Source: Congeria kusceri
Lineage: Eukaryota; Mollusca; Bivalvia; Myida; Dreissenidae
Direction of reading: 5' to 3'
DNA: 64,000 nt
NCBI GenBank assembly: GCA_027627225.1
Contig: JAPFQT010000422.1
Location: 10,001-74,000, forward strand
Shown: positions 1-9,641 of the stretch, one piece after another
Layout of the letters: every line of letters begins with the position of its first letter
Position numbering within the stretch: the first letter of the stretch is position 1
The notes under the pieces: generated by a model
What the model saw: only the letters and a program-made list of their open reading frames with translations
Database searches by the model: none
Told to the model about the DNA's origin: nothing
Translations under genes and position numbers: made by a program

Positions 1-898
1 CAGATGGTGAACAATCACATATATCACATATTTATGGTAGAAAACACAAAACAGTCTTTGACGTCTGCACGTAATTAACACTGAATTTTAAAATAATAGT
101 CTTAAATTGATATTATACAAACAGTTTCACAAACCTGTATGTATCGGGCGCTGCTAGTATATCAATGGATCAACAATAAATTTAAAGTATACAGAATATA
201 TGAAGAAATGTCACGTACTTAATAATACCAGTGGAATATTACATTACAATATGAAAAGAAATAAATAAAAATCAAAGGGGAAGTGCAAGCAGGTGGCGGC
301 GTCTCCCGGATGACGAGGCTCGGGCCTCCCCATCTGCAAAAGGCCACCAACCGCCCGCAGACATCCGTAGTCTACAGCGGAGCTGGGTGCAGAGCCGTCG
401 GCGAGATCGTGGTGGACACAACCACAACCTCCCCTCGGGCCCCGAAACCACGCACAGCCTGAAAAAACGTGACATAGTAATGAAAGGAGGTACTTACTAA
501 ATATATAAAGAATTAATCCATTGATGAAAGAAAGGTTAGTCAGTCGTTCTATAGGACCTACATGAGTGAATATGAGGCAATGGTATGGCGTGGCTACATA
601 GTGATGAAGTATGAGTGATATGGATATGAAAGCATGAAATGAAATGATTCCCAATACTGGGTTACACAACAAATATGAAAACCATGACTGAAATGGAAAC
701 ACTACGGAACGACCATGAAACAGGATGATGCAATATACAATACAACACTTTACACAATACACTACAGTATAGTTCATAAAGAACAAAATCTCCCACTTTC
801 CGCTGGCAGGATGACAGCCCCAGGGCTCACCAGGTCACCATCCGGCTGCCATCATCCTGAAAGCAGAAAGAAGAAGAAAACAGCAGAAAGAAAACTTG
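1..898 (-). other. 3' UTR of element copy 1 (partial)
   Basis: Non-coding region after the ORF2 stop, cut by the window start. It has the GC-rich block (about 281-462) and AT-rich flanks seen in the other copies. At diagnostic sites it matches copies 3 and 6 (A at 105 where copies 2, 4 and 5 have G). Open frames of up to 180 aa here are not kept in the same frame in other copies because A-run lengths differ, so I do not call a gene. Confidence 0.85.
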
Positions 899-3800
899 TT
901 ACAATTTATACTTTTTGACATAAAATTCTACAAAAGCATCTTTACCAAAAATAAGTTCATTGTTTACTGTACCAATGATGTCATATAATCCCCATGTTTC
1001 TAAAAATTTGTATTCATTCATTCTTTTAAAATCCACAATTATTCTTAATCTTAATAATGACAAAAACATGGAAATACTGTCAACAATTTTAAAATGCTTA
1101 TTGTGATGCTTGGTTTGGTTTCTAATGTACCAAATAACATACCTTGAAATTGACAAAAGGACCAAAAATGTGTAATTATGGCCTACACTGTCTGATTTAA
1201 AATCAAAAAATCTAAACATCTTTTCAGAAAGAGTAATTTTGGTATCTGATGCAATATTTAATAAGTATAATACTACTCTATTTAACGTGTTGAAAAAAGA
1301 ACATTCTATAAATAAGTGAGAAACAGTTTCAATATTCTTGCAAAAATAGCAATGTTTCATTTTAGAAATTCCTTTTAAATAAAGGTAGTAATTTACATAA
1401 GTTACATCATGAAGTAAGGTAAAACAAATATTTCTGTGACATGGGTCAATAGCATTTGAAAAAACATTTTTAAAGGAAGTTGAAAAGTGAATTTGTGGAA
1501 AATTCACTTTGCATTTTACATTTGTATCTTCTACTTGTAACAATGTAAGGTAAAATTCTTTTGTTGTAATGTTCATAAAATTAACATCTTCTTGCATTTT
1601 TAAAATAGTATTTAAAGCTTTGAGACAATTTTCATAGAAAACAGGTACACAATCACTTTTTGGATATGAATTACTTTCAAATTTCTTATTGTATTTTCTT
1701 AGTTTAAAACCTATCCAGTATTTAGTAAAATGTGTCCATGGTGCTTTATAATCAGATATAAACTTTTGCAAATGCGATAATAATAAAGAATACCATTTAT
1801 ATAGGACATTTGGTACGTTTAAACCGCCATTTATGAACGGTAAATATAAGGTTTTCCTAGATACAGGTTCGAAAGAAGATGACCAAATAAATTTAAAACA
1901 AGCTTTTTGAAACATATTGATATATATTTGGGGCAAACTTCCTGCACTTATATAATACAAAATTTTTGAAAATGCTAATGAATTCAAAATGGTGCTTTTA
2001 CCTTTATATGAAAGTTTATAGGATGTACATAAATTAAGTACTTTACTGAATTTTAAAAATAAATTAGACCATATTTCATCATAGTTTATGTCATATCCAA
2101 AATAGTAACCTAAGACTTTACAATGTTTTACCCATGAAATTCCAAAAGGGTGATCGGATCTACTTTTCCATTTTCCAATGAAAACACCATTAGATTTCTT
2201 ATAATTAATTTTGGATCCACTTATTGATTCGAAAAGTTTGACATCTTTAAAGAAATGGGATATGGACACATCATCTGATAAAATTGAAGTGTTGTCATCA
2301 GCGTATGCAGAAATTTTTACTTCTAAGTTTGAACCAGGCACTTTAATTCCTTTAATCATTGGGTTATTTCTAATTTTTAGAATAAAAGGTTCTAAACATA
2401 AAACATACAAAAGAGGACTGAGTGAACAGCCTTGTCTTACAGATCTTGATAATTCAAAAGGTGCAGATATATGATTGTTTACAATAACTGATGATTTTAT
2501 ATCAGCATATAGGACTTTAATAAAGGATATAAATTGTAGCGAAAAATTAAAAGATTTGAGAACATTATACATATAATCCCATGATACTCTGTCAAATGCT
2601 TTTTCCTGGTCTATGTTAATAAAACATGCAGAAATATTCTTTTGTTCACAATAATCAAAAATATTTCTTAGTAGATGAACATTATCAAAAATAGTTTTTC
2701 CTTTTATTGAACAAGTTTGGCTGTCAGAAATAATAGACGGTAAAACAGCACCTAATCTATTTGTTATAATTTTTGAAAGAAGTTTTCTATCAACATTTAA
2801 CAAGGAAATCGGTCTGTAATTTTTTACATCAGAAGTATTATTTTTATCTTTACATAGAAGTGTTATATATGATAACTTTTGTGATGAAGACATGTAACCT
2901 AATTCAATACATTTATCATAAATAGCTTTTAATACGTTTCCAAACAAATCAAAAAATTTCGAATAAAATTCTGCAGTCAGACCATCACTGCCAGGGGATT
3001 TATTTTTCTCCATGTCTTTTAAAGCAATTAAAATTTCTTCTGTCGTTATATTTTGTGATAACATTTCATTATCTTCATTGGAAACTTTGGGTAAATCATT
3101 TAAAAATAGGTCATTTAGAGAATCATTAACAGGTTCACTTGTATATAATGTTGAATAAAAATCTCTAAAACTGTTTAAAATAGTTTCAGAAGATTTACAA
3201 TCTGTTGCATTATAATTAATATATGTTATGGTTTTATTTAAGCCATGTGACTGTTCAATGTTAGCAAAACAAGAAGAAGGATTTTCATTACTATCAATGA
3301 GTGTTGACTTGCTTCTAATAACAAAGCCTTTGTGTAACTCATTTTCTAATTTAGTAATCTGTATTTTACATTCATGTTTTTCTTTTAAATCCGTAGATGT
3401 TTTATATTGGTTTCGTAAAAGTTTAACATTGCAATATATTTCATTTCGTTTACATTTACCGTAGTCAATGCAAAATTCTTTTATCAAAAGTTTCATATTT
3501 TCCCAGTATTCTAAAGTAATGTCATTAGTTCTTGATATAATTGCCCAATAATATTTAAAAGCTTCAATAAAGTCATTGTCTTCTAAATATGAATTGTTAA
3601 ATTTCCAATATGAATTACCAAAAGTAATGGTATGTTCAATATTTAATTCTAATAATACCAGATCATGATCTGAAATTGAGAAAGGCATATTAGTGCAATT
3701 TATAACATTTGTCTGTAATAATTTACTGACATAAAATCTATCTAATCTACATCCTATATAAGAATTATCATCATCGCCTAATTTTCTAAACCATGTAACA

Positions 3801-4372
3801 CATTTTTGTTTTGGGTATAAATATCTGTATGCATCAAATAAATTAAATTTAGAAACAATTTGTGACAGAGGTTTAGAACCAACACTTCCTCTATCAACAT
3901 TACCACCAATTTTGTCTACTCTAGTATTTAAAACACAATTAAAATCTCCTGCTATTATTACATGTCTACTAGTGACTAAATGAGTATTTAAACTTTCAAA
4001 AAATTCATTCCTTTCATGTTCTATATTTGGAGCATAAATGTTAATAATTCTAAATTTAAAATCAAGAACAGATAAATCAACATAAAGTAATCTCCCTTCT
4101 AGGTCACTTTGAAAGCAATCTATTTTTATATTGGGATTTATTACAATAATAGCAACACCTTTACATCGACCCTCTCCAAAGCTCCATACAATTTTATTTT
4201 TCAAAGTTAAAACCTTTTCAATATTCTTTGCAGTTATAAAATTATTAACGTGAGTTTCTTGCAAACAAAGTATGTCAAAATTATTTGAAGACAAAAAGTT
4301 ATGTAAAAAGAGTTGTCTTTCTTTGGTGATAAGACCGTTCACATTCAAAGTTGCTATTTTTAGATTTGCCAT
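899..4372 (-). CDS. ORF2: APE endonuclease-reverse transcriptase (copy 1)
   Basis: 1157 aa, ATG start. Residues 1-245 are an apurinic/apyrimidinic-type endonuclease: TLNVNG (8-13), LQETH (37-41), NIYAPN (111-116), GDFN (142-145) and SDHDLV (234-239) hold the usual catalytic Asn, Glu, Asp and His. Reverse transcriptase spans about 450-800: SPGSDGL (459-465), NYRPISLLN, FINID with Asp588, RQGCSLSPLL and YADD (690-693). A CX2CX7HX4C knuckle lies at 1008-1024. All catalytic motifs are present, so the enzyme could be active. It would nick the U2 target and copy the element RNA by target-primed reverse transcription. The ATG lies 6 nt after the stop of the preceding open frame. This copy alone has CTSYKLSY where the others have CTSFKLSY. 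Confidence 0.97.
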   Translation of the reverse strand: MANLKIATLNVNGLITKERQLFLHNFLSSNNFDILCLQETHVNNFITAKNIEKVLTLKNKIVWSFGEGRCKGVAIIVINPNIKIDCFQSDLEGRLLYVDLSVLDFKFRIINIYAPNIEHERNEFFESLNTHLVTSRHVIIAGDFNCVLNTRVDKIGGNVDRGSVGSKPLSQIVSKFNLFDAYRYLYPKQKCVTWFRKLGDDDNSYIGCRLDRFYVSKLLQTNVINCTNMPFSISDHDLVLLELNIEHTITFGNSYWKFNNSYLEDNDFIEAFKYYWAIISRTNDITLEYWENMKLLIKEFCIDYGKCKRNEIYCNVKLLRNQYKTSTDLKEKHECKIQITKLENELHKGFVIRSKSTLIDSNENPSSCFANIEQSHGLNKTITYINYNATDCKSSETILNSFRDFYSTLYTSEPVNDSLNDLFLNDLPKVSNEDNEMLSQNITTEEILIALKDMEKNKSPGSDGLTAEFYSKFFDLFGNVLKAIYDKCIELGYMSSSQKLSYITLLCKDKNNTSDVKNYRPISLLNVDRKLLSKIITNRLGAVLPSIISDSQTCSIKGKTIFDNVHLLRNIFDYCEQKNISACFINIDQEKAFDRVSWDYMYNVLKSFNFSLQFISFIKVLYADIKSSVIVNNHISAPFELSRSVRQGCSLSPLLYVLCLEPFILKIRNNPMIKGIKVPGSNLEVKISAYADDNTSILSDDVSISHFFKDVKLFESISGSKINYKKSNGVFIGKWKSRSDHPFGISWVKHCKVLGYYFGYDINYDEIWSNLFLKFSKVLNLCTSYKLSYKGKSTILNSLAFSKILYYISAGSLPQIYINMFQKACFKFIWSSSFEPVSRKTLYLPFINGGLNVPNVLYKWYSLLLSHLQKFISDYKAPWTHFTKYWIGFKLRKYNKKFESNSYPKSDCVPVFYENCLKALNTILKMQEDVNFMNITTKEFYLTLLQVEDTNVKCKVNFPQIHFSTSFKNVFSNAIDPCHRNICFTLLHDVTYVNYYLYLKGISKMKHCYFCKNIETVSHLFIECSFFNTLNRVVLYLLNIASDTKITLSEKMFRFFDFKSDSVGHNYTFLVLLSISRYVIWYIRNQTKHHNKHFKIVDSISMFLSLLRLRIIVDFKRMNEYKFLETWGLYDIIGTVNNELIFGKDAFVEFYVKKYKL

Positions 4373-4378
4373 TTTGAT

Positions 4379-5176
4379 CTAATTTAGAGATTCACACAAT
4401 AATATATAAGTGCTAAATACTGAAACATTGTGCAAATTACATATATAAATCACAGTGTAGTCAGTTGTGACTAGGGCGAGCTTTAAAACAACACTGACCG
4501 CTGCTATCTTTACCTGTATACAGTACGACGTATCGATAAACAATACGTAAGAGTGAATTCTAAACCTAACAGGTAATTTAGATGCGAAATGATATTGTTT
4601 AATGAAATATATTTTAAACTGATACTGTACATAAAAACTATTCAAATAAATTAGAAAATGTTTATAACAGTAATATATTACTATCCAAAAAGTTATTTGA
4701 GGTTTAAATACATTAAACCTATGAATACATCGTTGGTAAAACCAATAGCAGACGACATATAAATCAATATGTAAACTGTGTATTAGATGTTCATTGCGTT
4801 TATCGATATTTAGTCTACCGTGACATGGGTAGCAGTGGAAAGAAGACTTTAATACATGTAGTAGGTGTGTAAACCTGGCAAGATTTACAAACCGGTTTTT
4901 ATAAAAACAAGCATAAGAACTCGGACATTTATGCAAAGGGGAGTTAATTGCTGAAAAGTAGGTAAGTATTATTTCTATATTATTACTAATCTTTCTTGTA
5001 TAAACTGAACATTTATGTCTTACGTAAAATAAATACATATATTTATTTTCTATTTCAGGAACACATAGTGAACAGGAATCAAAAACACAGGTAAGTAGAA
5101 AAAAAGAAAGGTAAGTACTTAAAAAAATATCTATTTTTGGGTTTTTATTTTGAATTTTTATACTTTTTGTTTCCAT
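4379..5176 (-). CDS. Middle open frame of unknown function (copy 1)
   Basis: 265 aa from ATG (METKSIK...), 49 nt after ORF1 and 6 nt before ORF2. Not recognised. It is rich in Cys, His, Tyr and Phe, with hydrophobic stretches, and resembles no ORF1 or ORF2 domain. It stays open in all five complete copies and its length differences are in-frame (here 6 nt shorter than copy 3 near 4481). In sequence this AT-rich (my estimate is one stop per about 14 random codons) that is unlikely by chance. Against a gene: most substitutions between copies change the amino acid. It could be a third ORF, a former coding region, or an open spacer. Confidence 0.5.
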   Translation of the reverse strand: METKSIKIQNKNPKIDIFLSTYLSFFLLTCVFDSCSLCVPEIENKYMYLFYVRHKCSVYTRKISNNIEIILTYFSAINSPLHKCPSSYACFYKNRFVNLARFTHLLHVLKSSFHCYPCHGRLNIDKRNEHLIHSLHIDLYVVCYWFYQRCIHRFNVFKPQITFWIVIYYCYKHFLIYLNSFYVQYQFKIYFIKQYHFASKLPVRFRIHSYVLFIDTSYCIQVKIAAVSVVLKLALVTTDYTVIYICNLHNVSVFSTYILLCESLN

Positions 5177-5225
5177 TTTTATATGTTTTTATATATTTAC
5201 ATATGTATATTATTTTACACAAACT

Positions 5226-6437
5226 TTACGAGTGAGGCGACTGTGTCGCCAGTAAATTATCGAACATGCCGTCTTGGGACAGCGTATCTGCCCATCCTGT
5301 ACCTTCTGGGGTTGACTTGCCTTTTGGGGTAGTCCTTCTTTTATTTTTAGGCCTGGGCGTCAGATCCTCTTCTCGGGTCCGACGCTCCCCACGGCTCGGA
5401 TCGACATCAATATCCTCTTCCTCGTTAAGGTCTTCCGCATCCATCTGTTCTGACTGCGTTATCGGCTGCTCCTTTTTCTGCGTCGCTCTCTTCTGCGTCG
5501 CTGGCTGCGCTGCCGGCTGTGCCGCTTTCTGTGCCGCCCGCTGCGCCGCTTTCTGTGTTGTTTTTTCCGCTGTCGGCTGCGCCGCTGTCTGCGCCACCGG
5601 CTGCGTCACTTTCTGTGCTGCCGGCTGCGCCGCTTTCTGCGCTGCCGGTTGCACCTGTATCTGCGCCGCCGGCTGCGCCGTTTTCTGCGCCGCTGGCTGC
5701 GCTTCTGTCTGTTCTGCCGGTTGTGATACCGGCTCTGATGTGTCTTGTGTCGATGGTGGTTGCTGTGCCGACACAGCTTCCTCGGTCCGGGGGACCCCTG
5801 AAACAATCACCGGAGCGACAGTGACCCGTCCCGGGCACTCCCTCCGGACGTGCCCGACAGTATGACACCGCAGGCACAGGGGGGACCGCCCGTACATGGT
5901 CACTAGCGCTTTCGTGCCACATTTAAATTTCAGCAAATGAGGAATCAGCCTTGCCTTCTCTGTGTCTACCTCAATAAAAACTCGTTTCACACCCGACGCT
6001 ATTTTAAAGTCCTCCTCGAATGTAAAATACTCATCCGACACATTCAGAACTTTTCCATAAGATGAAAAAATGGTCTTTAATAGCCCTGCATCAAAATATA
6101 CCGGCAACCAATGAACTTTCAACATAATTCTCTTGACTCCAAGCCTTGAAAGTTCAAAAACTTTGTTCCCATTGCTCAGCGTTTGTCCGGCATTCGGGAT
6201 CTTTTTCATCACATCTTTATATTTGAACACAACTTCAAGAGACTGATTGGACATACCTTTTGAAATTGTCTCAATTTCATCCGGTGTCACATTTGATGAC
6301 ATCAGCGCCCTCACCGCCTCGTACGAGCTGATCCCTTGCTTGTTGAAGAGCCTGATCGACCGGTCCATAATTGCAGACATCACGGCTTTGCCTTCTATCG
6401 CGGGTAAATCCACGGAAATCACGTCAAATGAACTCAT
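5226..6437 (-). CDS. ORF1: nucleic-acid-binding protein (copy 1, type A)
   Basis: 403 aa. I take the first ATG (6437); the frame extends 8 codons upstream only through a TTG. Residues about 103-185 look like an RRM-type fold (hydrophobic strand IMLKVHWLPVYF, then SGVKRVFIEVD). One CCHC knuckle follows (C188, C191, H196, C201). About 240-330 is a low-complexity PAAQ/TAQ repeat region; then comes an acidic patch (NEEEDIDVD) and a basic NLS-like stretch (PKNKRR). Non-LTR ORF1 proteins bind element RNA and form the RNP; that role is inferred. This copy lacks 3 residues (SAQ region) present in copies 3 and 4. Confidence 0.93.
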   Translation of the reverse strand: MSSFDVISVDLPAIEGKAVMSAIMDRSIRLFNKQGISSYEAVRALMSSNVTPDEIETISKGMSNQSLEVVFKYKDVMKKIPNAGQTLSNGNKVFELSRLGVKRIMLKVHWLPVYFDAGLLKTIFSSYGKVLNVSDEYFTFEEDFKIASGVKRVFIEVDTEKARLIPHLLKFKCGTKALVTMYGRSPLCLRCHTVGHVRRECPGRVTVAPVIVSGVPRTEEAVSAQQPPSTQDTSEPVSQPAEQTEAQPAAQKTAQPAAQIQVQPAAQKAAQPAAQKVTQPVAQTAAQPTAEKTTQKAAQRAAQKAAQPAAQPATQKRATQKKEQPITQSEQMDAEDLNEEEDIDVDPSRGERRTREEDLTPRPKNKRRTTPKGKSTPEGTGWADTLSQDGMFDNLLATQSPHS

Positions 6438-6466
6438 TTCAAAGCTGGCTTTATCGCACAAACCAA

Positions 6467-6497
6467 TTTGATCTTAGCCAAAAGGCCGAGAAGCGAT
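6467..6497 (-). pseudogene. U2 5' fragment, nt 1-31 (type A junction)
   Basis: First 31 nt of U2 (ATCGCTTCTCGGCC... to GATCAAA), then the element begins with TTGGTTTGTG. U2 nt 32-35/36 (GTGT, and A if it is not part of the tail) are absent from both flanks, so type A insertions carry a 4-5 nt target deletion. Confidence 0.95.
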
Positions 6498-6986
6498 ACC
6501 GTCTCCATTCCTGGAAAGCCTTATGTACGAACCAGTTATATTCGTCGCACGTTTTGCCACGGACACACGAAATGTACGATGCGCGCTCGTCGTTCGCCAT
6601 AATGGCGCGCGCTCGTGATTTAGAATGCATCCCCGTAGACATATGTCACGTGCGCATGCCAGAATCACACGAAAATTTCATCGTACGCTAATGTTGTGTA
6701 CTTCCGGTTTGAAACGTTTTCCGACGTCGACTAACAGTCAATAGAGTGGCTTGTGCTTGCGTTCGATGAATCCGCGCTTTAACATAATTATTTATGAAAT
6801 TCAACCTCACATAACGAACACATAGAAACATTCTTGCCTTCAGCTGAAAGAGTCAACTTCAGTCGCGGTGCACACTGGCAAGCAACATGAAACAAAAACT
6901 ACCAACATAAACATCATCAAAAGCACCAAAAGCAACAGTACGTTGTTAGTACGGAATAGTGCGACAAAAAAAGAAAACAAAAACGG

Positions 6987-6991
6987 AAAAA
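6987..6991 (-). terminator. Pol III terminator of 5S (representative)
   Basis: Five T on the minus strand directly after GTAGAC, the normal Pol III stop. The same run follows every 5S copy in the window. Downstream is an A-rich stretch on the plus strand (about 6965-6991) without other features. Confidence 0.85.
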
Positions 6992-7109
6992 GTCTACAGC
7001 ACCCGGTATTCCCAGGCGGTCACCCATCCAAGTACTAACCGGGCTCGACGTTGCTTAACTTCGGTGATCGGACGAGAACCGGTGTTTTCAACGTGATATG
7101 GCCGTAGAC
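6990..7109 (-). rRNA. 5S: 5S ribosomal RNA
   Basis: 120 nt, from GTCTACGGCCATATCACG to GGTGCTGTAGACTT on the minus strand. The internal control region is intact: AGTTAAGCAACGTCGAGCCC (A box and intermediate element) and GGATGGGTGACCG (C box). It is the structural RNA of the large ribosomal subunit, transcribed by Pol III with TFIIIA. Transcription would end at the T run at 6987-6991. A TATATAAT sequence lies at -30 to -23. U2 and 5S run in the same direction. Confidence 0.98.
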
Positions 7110-7131
7110 ACTAACAGTCGAAAATATTCGC

Positions 7132-7139
7132 ATTATATA
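7132..7139 (-). promoter_or_regulatory. TATA-like element upstream of 5S (representative)
   Basis: TATATAAT at -30 to -23 of the 5S start. Upstream TATA-like boxes near -30 are known to help 5S transcription in several invertebrates. It is present at the same offset in all 18 units, but since the units are near-identical copies this is not independent evidence of function. Confidence 0.5.
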
Positions 7140-7278
7140 CGGAGAGCAGAGTAAGCAGTGTCTATTTTTAGAACAAGGCAAAACTCACAAATATTAACTT
7201 TCGGTATAGCCCATGAATCGAATAAACTATTTACACCAGAAGTACATACATAATTATAATACAACACCTACGAAGAAC

Positions 7279-7323
<45 letters not shown>
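7279..7323. repeat. (AAT)15 microsatellite (representative)
   Basis: Fifteen perfect AAT repeats, then an imperfect AT-rich tail to about 7378. Units I counted in detail have 15; the block-3 unit at 30224-30271 has 16. A fixed length in such a slippage-prone tract suggests recent homogenisation of units. Confidence 0.95.
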
Positions 7324-7325
<2 letters not shown>

Positions 7326-7881
7326 TAATAATAATAACAACAATAATAATAATATAAGAATAACAACAATAATATTAATATTATAAATGATTAAGTGTGA
7401 TAGAATTTAATTTCATTATACTATTACATTGTATTAATTATAAATAAATGTTAACAGTCTAATCATTATAAGTATAATTAGTAGTAGTCGTATATCAATA
7501 TAGTTGCATAACCTGGTCTATAGATATACCAATTTTTAGTTATATAATATATTTACAAATAGTAATTTATATAGTTATATACATAGTTATATAGTTATAA
7601 CCGTACATAAGGGTCACAATATATGTTTTCTTGTCGTCACCAGTGAATACCGTTATTATGAATGCTATACGAGTTCGTACTTGCTGTTACGGCTACACGC
7701 CCCAATTAGCGGTACTCGGGTCTCATCGGTGGCCTGCAAGCGGATTACCACGTGTCGCGAGGAAACTGCTGTTCCACGGGCGGGGGTGCTGCCCGACTGA
7801 GCTCGGTTCAGATCGCTGCGGACGCCCAAACATCGACGCACGGCCTGAAACATTCCATGGCTGATTATTGGTTCTGGTTAA

Positions 7882-8069
7882 GTGGGCCGATCCCGGAGGT
7901 ACTGCAATACCGGGCCAACCCGTGACGAGAGCGGAGCAAGCCCCTGACATCTCATCTGTGTCCAAAAATCAGTTTAATATCGAAGTCCCCCAATGGGGGA
8001 CGTATCAGATATTAAGCTGATAAGAACAGATACTACACTTTGATCTTAGCCAAAAGGCCGAGAAGCGAT
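7882..8069 (-). ncRNA. U2: U2 spliceosomal snRNA (intact)
   Basis: 188 nt. Starts ATCGCTTCTCGGCCTTTTGG and includes the branch-point recognition sequence GTAGTA (nt 34-39), stem IIa, stem IIb with GTCCCCC/GGGGGAC arms, the Sm-type site GATTTTTGG, and the 3' stem-loop with TATTGCAGTACCTCC. Length and ends match the metazoan U2 pattern. U2 pairs with the intron branch site in the spliceosome. It is transcribed leftward toward the 5S at 6990-7109. Confidence 0.97.
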
Positions 8070-8180
8070 ACCGTCTCCATTCCTGGAAAGCCTTATGTAC
8101 GAACCAGTTATATTCGTCGCACGTTTTGCCACGGACACACGAAATGTACGATGCGCGCTCGTCGTTCGCCATAATGGCGC
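8070..8180 (-). promoter_or_regulatory. U2 snRNA promoter region (representative)
   Basis: U2 genes use a Pol II snRNA promoter with a proximal sequence element near -55 and a distal enhancer. No confident PSE was identified. Candidates: AACTGGTT at 8102-8109 (-40 to -33) and a perfect inverted repeat CGCCATAATGGCG at 8167-8179 containing YY1-like GCCAT. The region is GC-richer than the rest of the spacer. The same sequence lies upstream of every U2, including those broken by elements (for example 6498-6608 and 21184-21294). Confidence 0.4.
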
Positions 8181-8561
8181 GCGCTCGTGATTTAGAATGC
8201 ATCCCCGTAGACATATGTCACGTGCGCATGCCAGAATCACACGAAAATTTCATCGTACGCTAATGTTGTGTACTTCCGGTTTGAAACGTTTTCCGACGTC
8301 GACTAACAGTCAATCGAGTGGCTTGTGCTTGCGTTCGATGAATCCGCGCTTTAACATAATTATTTATGAAATTCAACCTCACATAACGAACACATAGAAA
8401 CATTCTTGCCTTCAGCTGAAAGAGTCAACTTCAGTCGCGGTGCACACTGGCAAGCAACATGAAACAAAAACTACCAACATAAACATCATCAAAAGCACCA
8501 AAAGCAACAGTACGTTGTTAGTACGGAATAGTGCGACAAAAAAAGAAAACAAAAACGGAAA
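8181..8561. other. Spacer between U2 upstream region and the next 5S 3' end (representative)
   Basis: About 380 bp repeated in every unit. It contains a CACGTG E-box-like word at about 8219-8224 and may include the U2 distal enhancer. Toward the 5S terminator it becomes A-rich. No gene seen. Confidence 0.6.
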
Positions 8562-8681
8562 AAGTCTACAGCACCCGGTATTCCCAGGCGGTCACCCATC
8601 CAAGTACTAACCGGGCTCGACGTTGCTTAACTTCGGTGATCGGACGAGAACCGGTGTTTTCAACGTGATATGGCCGTAGAC
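8562..8681 (-). rRNA. 5S: 5S ribosomal RNA
   Basis: Same 120-nt sequence as the first copy; block 1, second unit. Confidence 0.97.
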
Positions 8682-8850
8682 ACTAACAGTCGAAAATATT
8701 CGCATTATATACGGAGAGCAGAGTAAGCAGTGTCTATTTTTAGAACAAGGCAAAACTCACAAATATTAACTTTCGGTATAGCCCATGAATCGAATAAACT
8801 ATTTACACCAGAAGTACATACATAATTATAATACAACACCTACGAAGAAC

Positions 8851-8897
<47 letters not shown>

Positions 8898-9453
8898 TAA
8901 TAATAATAACAACAATAATAATAATATAAGAATAACAACAATAATATTAATATTATAAATGATTAAGTGTGATAGAATTTAATTTCATTATACTATTACA
9001 TTGTATTAATTATAAATAAATGTTAACAGTCTAATCATTATAAGTATAATTAGTAGTAGTCGTATATCAATATAGTTGCATAACCTGGTCTATAGATATA
9101 CCAATTTTTAGTTATATAATATATTTACAAATAGTAATTTATATAGTTATATACATAGTTATATAGTTATAACCGTACATAAGGGTCACAATATATGTTT
9201 TCTTGTCGTCACCAGTGAATACCGTTATTATGAATGCTATACGAGTTCGTACTTGCTGTTACGGCTACACGCCCCAATTAGCGGTACTCGGGTCTCATCG
9301 GTGGCCTGCAAGCGGATTACCACGTGTCGCGAGGAAACTGCTGTTCCACGGGCGGGGGTGCTGCCCGACTGAGCTCGGTTCAGATCGCTGCGGACGCCCA
9401 AACATCGACGCACGGCCTGAAACATTCCATGGCTGATTATTGGTTCTGGTTAA

Positions 9454-9641
9454 GTGGGCCGATCCCGGAGGTACTGCAATACCGGGCCAACCCGTGACGA
9501 GAGCGGAGCAAGCCCCTGACATCTCATCTGTGTCCAAAAATCAGTTTAATATCGAAGTCCCCCAATGGGGGACGTATCAGATATTAAGCTGATAAGAACA
9601 GATACTACACTTTGATCTTAGCCAAAAGGCCGAGAAGCGAT
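9454..9641 (-). ncRNA. U2: U2 spliceosomal snRNA (intact)
   Basis: 188 nt, same sequence as 7882-8069 by eye; block 1. Confidence 0.97.

Larger units (their letters stand above)
1..6466 (-). mobile_element. U2-targeted non-LTR retrotransposon, copy 1 (type A, 3' end outside window)
   Basis: Sense strand is minus. The window opens inside its 3' UTR, so about 0.2 kb of 3' end is missing by comparison with the other copies. It carries ORF1, a middle open frame and ORF2, all intact. The 5' end abuts nt 31 of a U2 gene at 6467. APE endonuclease plus RT and no LTRs make it a non-LTR (LINE) element; ORF layout and insertion in an RNA gene fit the Tx1 clade, which I recall contains the U2-specific family Keshi. 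The clade assignment is inference and needs an RT tree. Confidence 0.93.
7110..7881. other. Spacer between 5S 5' end and U2 3' end (representative)
   Basis: 772 bp repeated in each unit. About 7110-7620 is AT-rich with the AAT microsatellite and many TATA/ATAGTTATA words. About 7625-7870, just downstream of U2, is GC-rich. I see no tRNA, snRNA or protein gene; the small open frames here (62-80 aa) lack support. A recognisable U2 3' box was not found with confidence. Confidence 0.7.

Noticed and set aside
244..786. 180-aa frame in the 3' UTR of copy 1
   Set aside because: The frame breaks in other copies (137 aa or different frames) because of A-run length changes, so it is not conserved.
5266..5865. 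Long plus-strand frames (up to about 212 aa, Cys/Ala-rich) opposite ORF1
   Set aside because: They are antisense shadows of the GC-rich Ala/Gln repeat region of ORF1; low-complexity sequence stays open in several frames.
6438..6461. TTG start giving an 8-residue longer type A ORF1
   Set aside because: Nuclear eukaryotic genes rarely start at TTG and an ATG follows in frame; the ATG was used.
7780..7830. Possible tRNA gene in the spacer
   Set aside because: Only a weak B-box-like word; no A box at proper distance and no cloverleaf seen.
7631..8240. Short open frames (62-80 aa) recurring in every 1,572-bp unit on both strands
   Set aside because: They overlap U2, its promoter or the spacer, repeat only because the unit repeats, and show no domain or start context.
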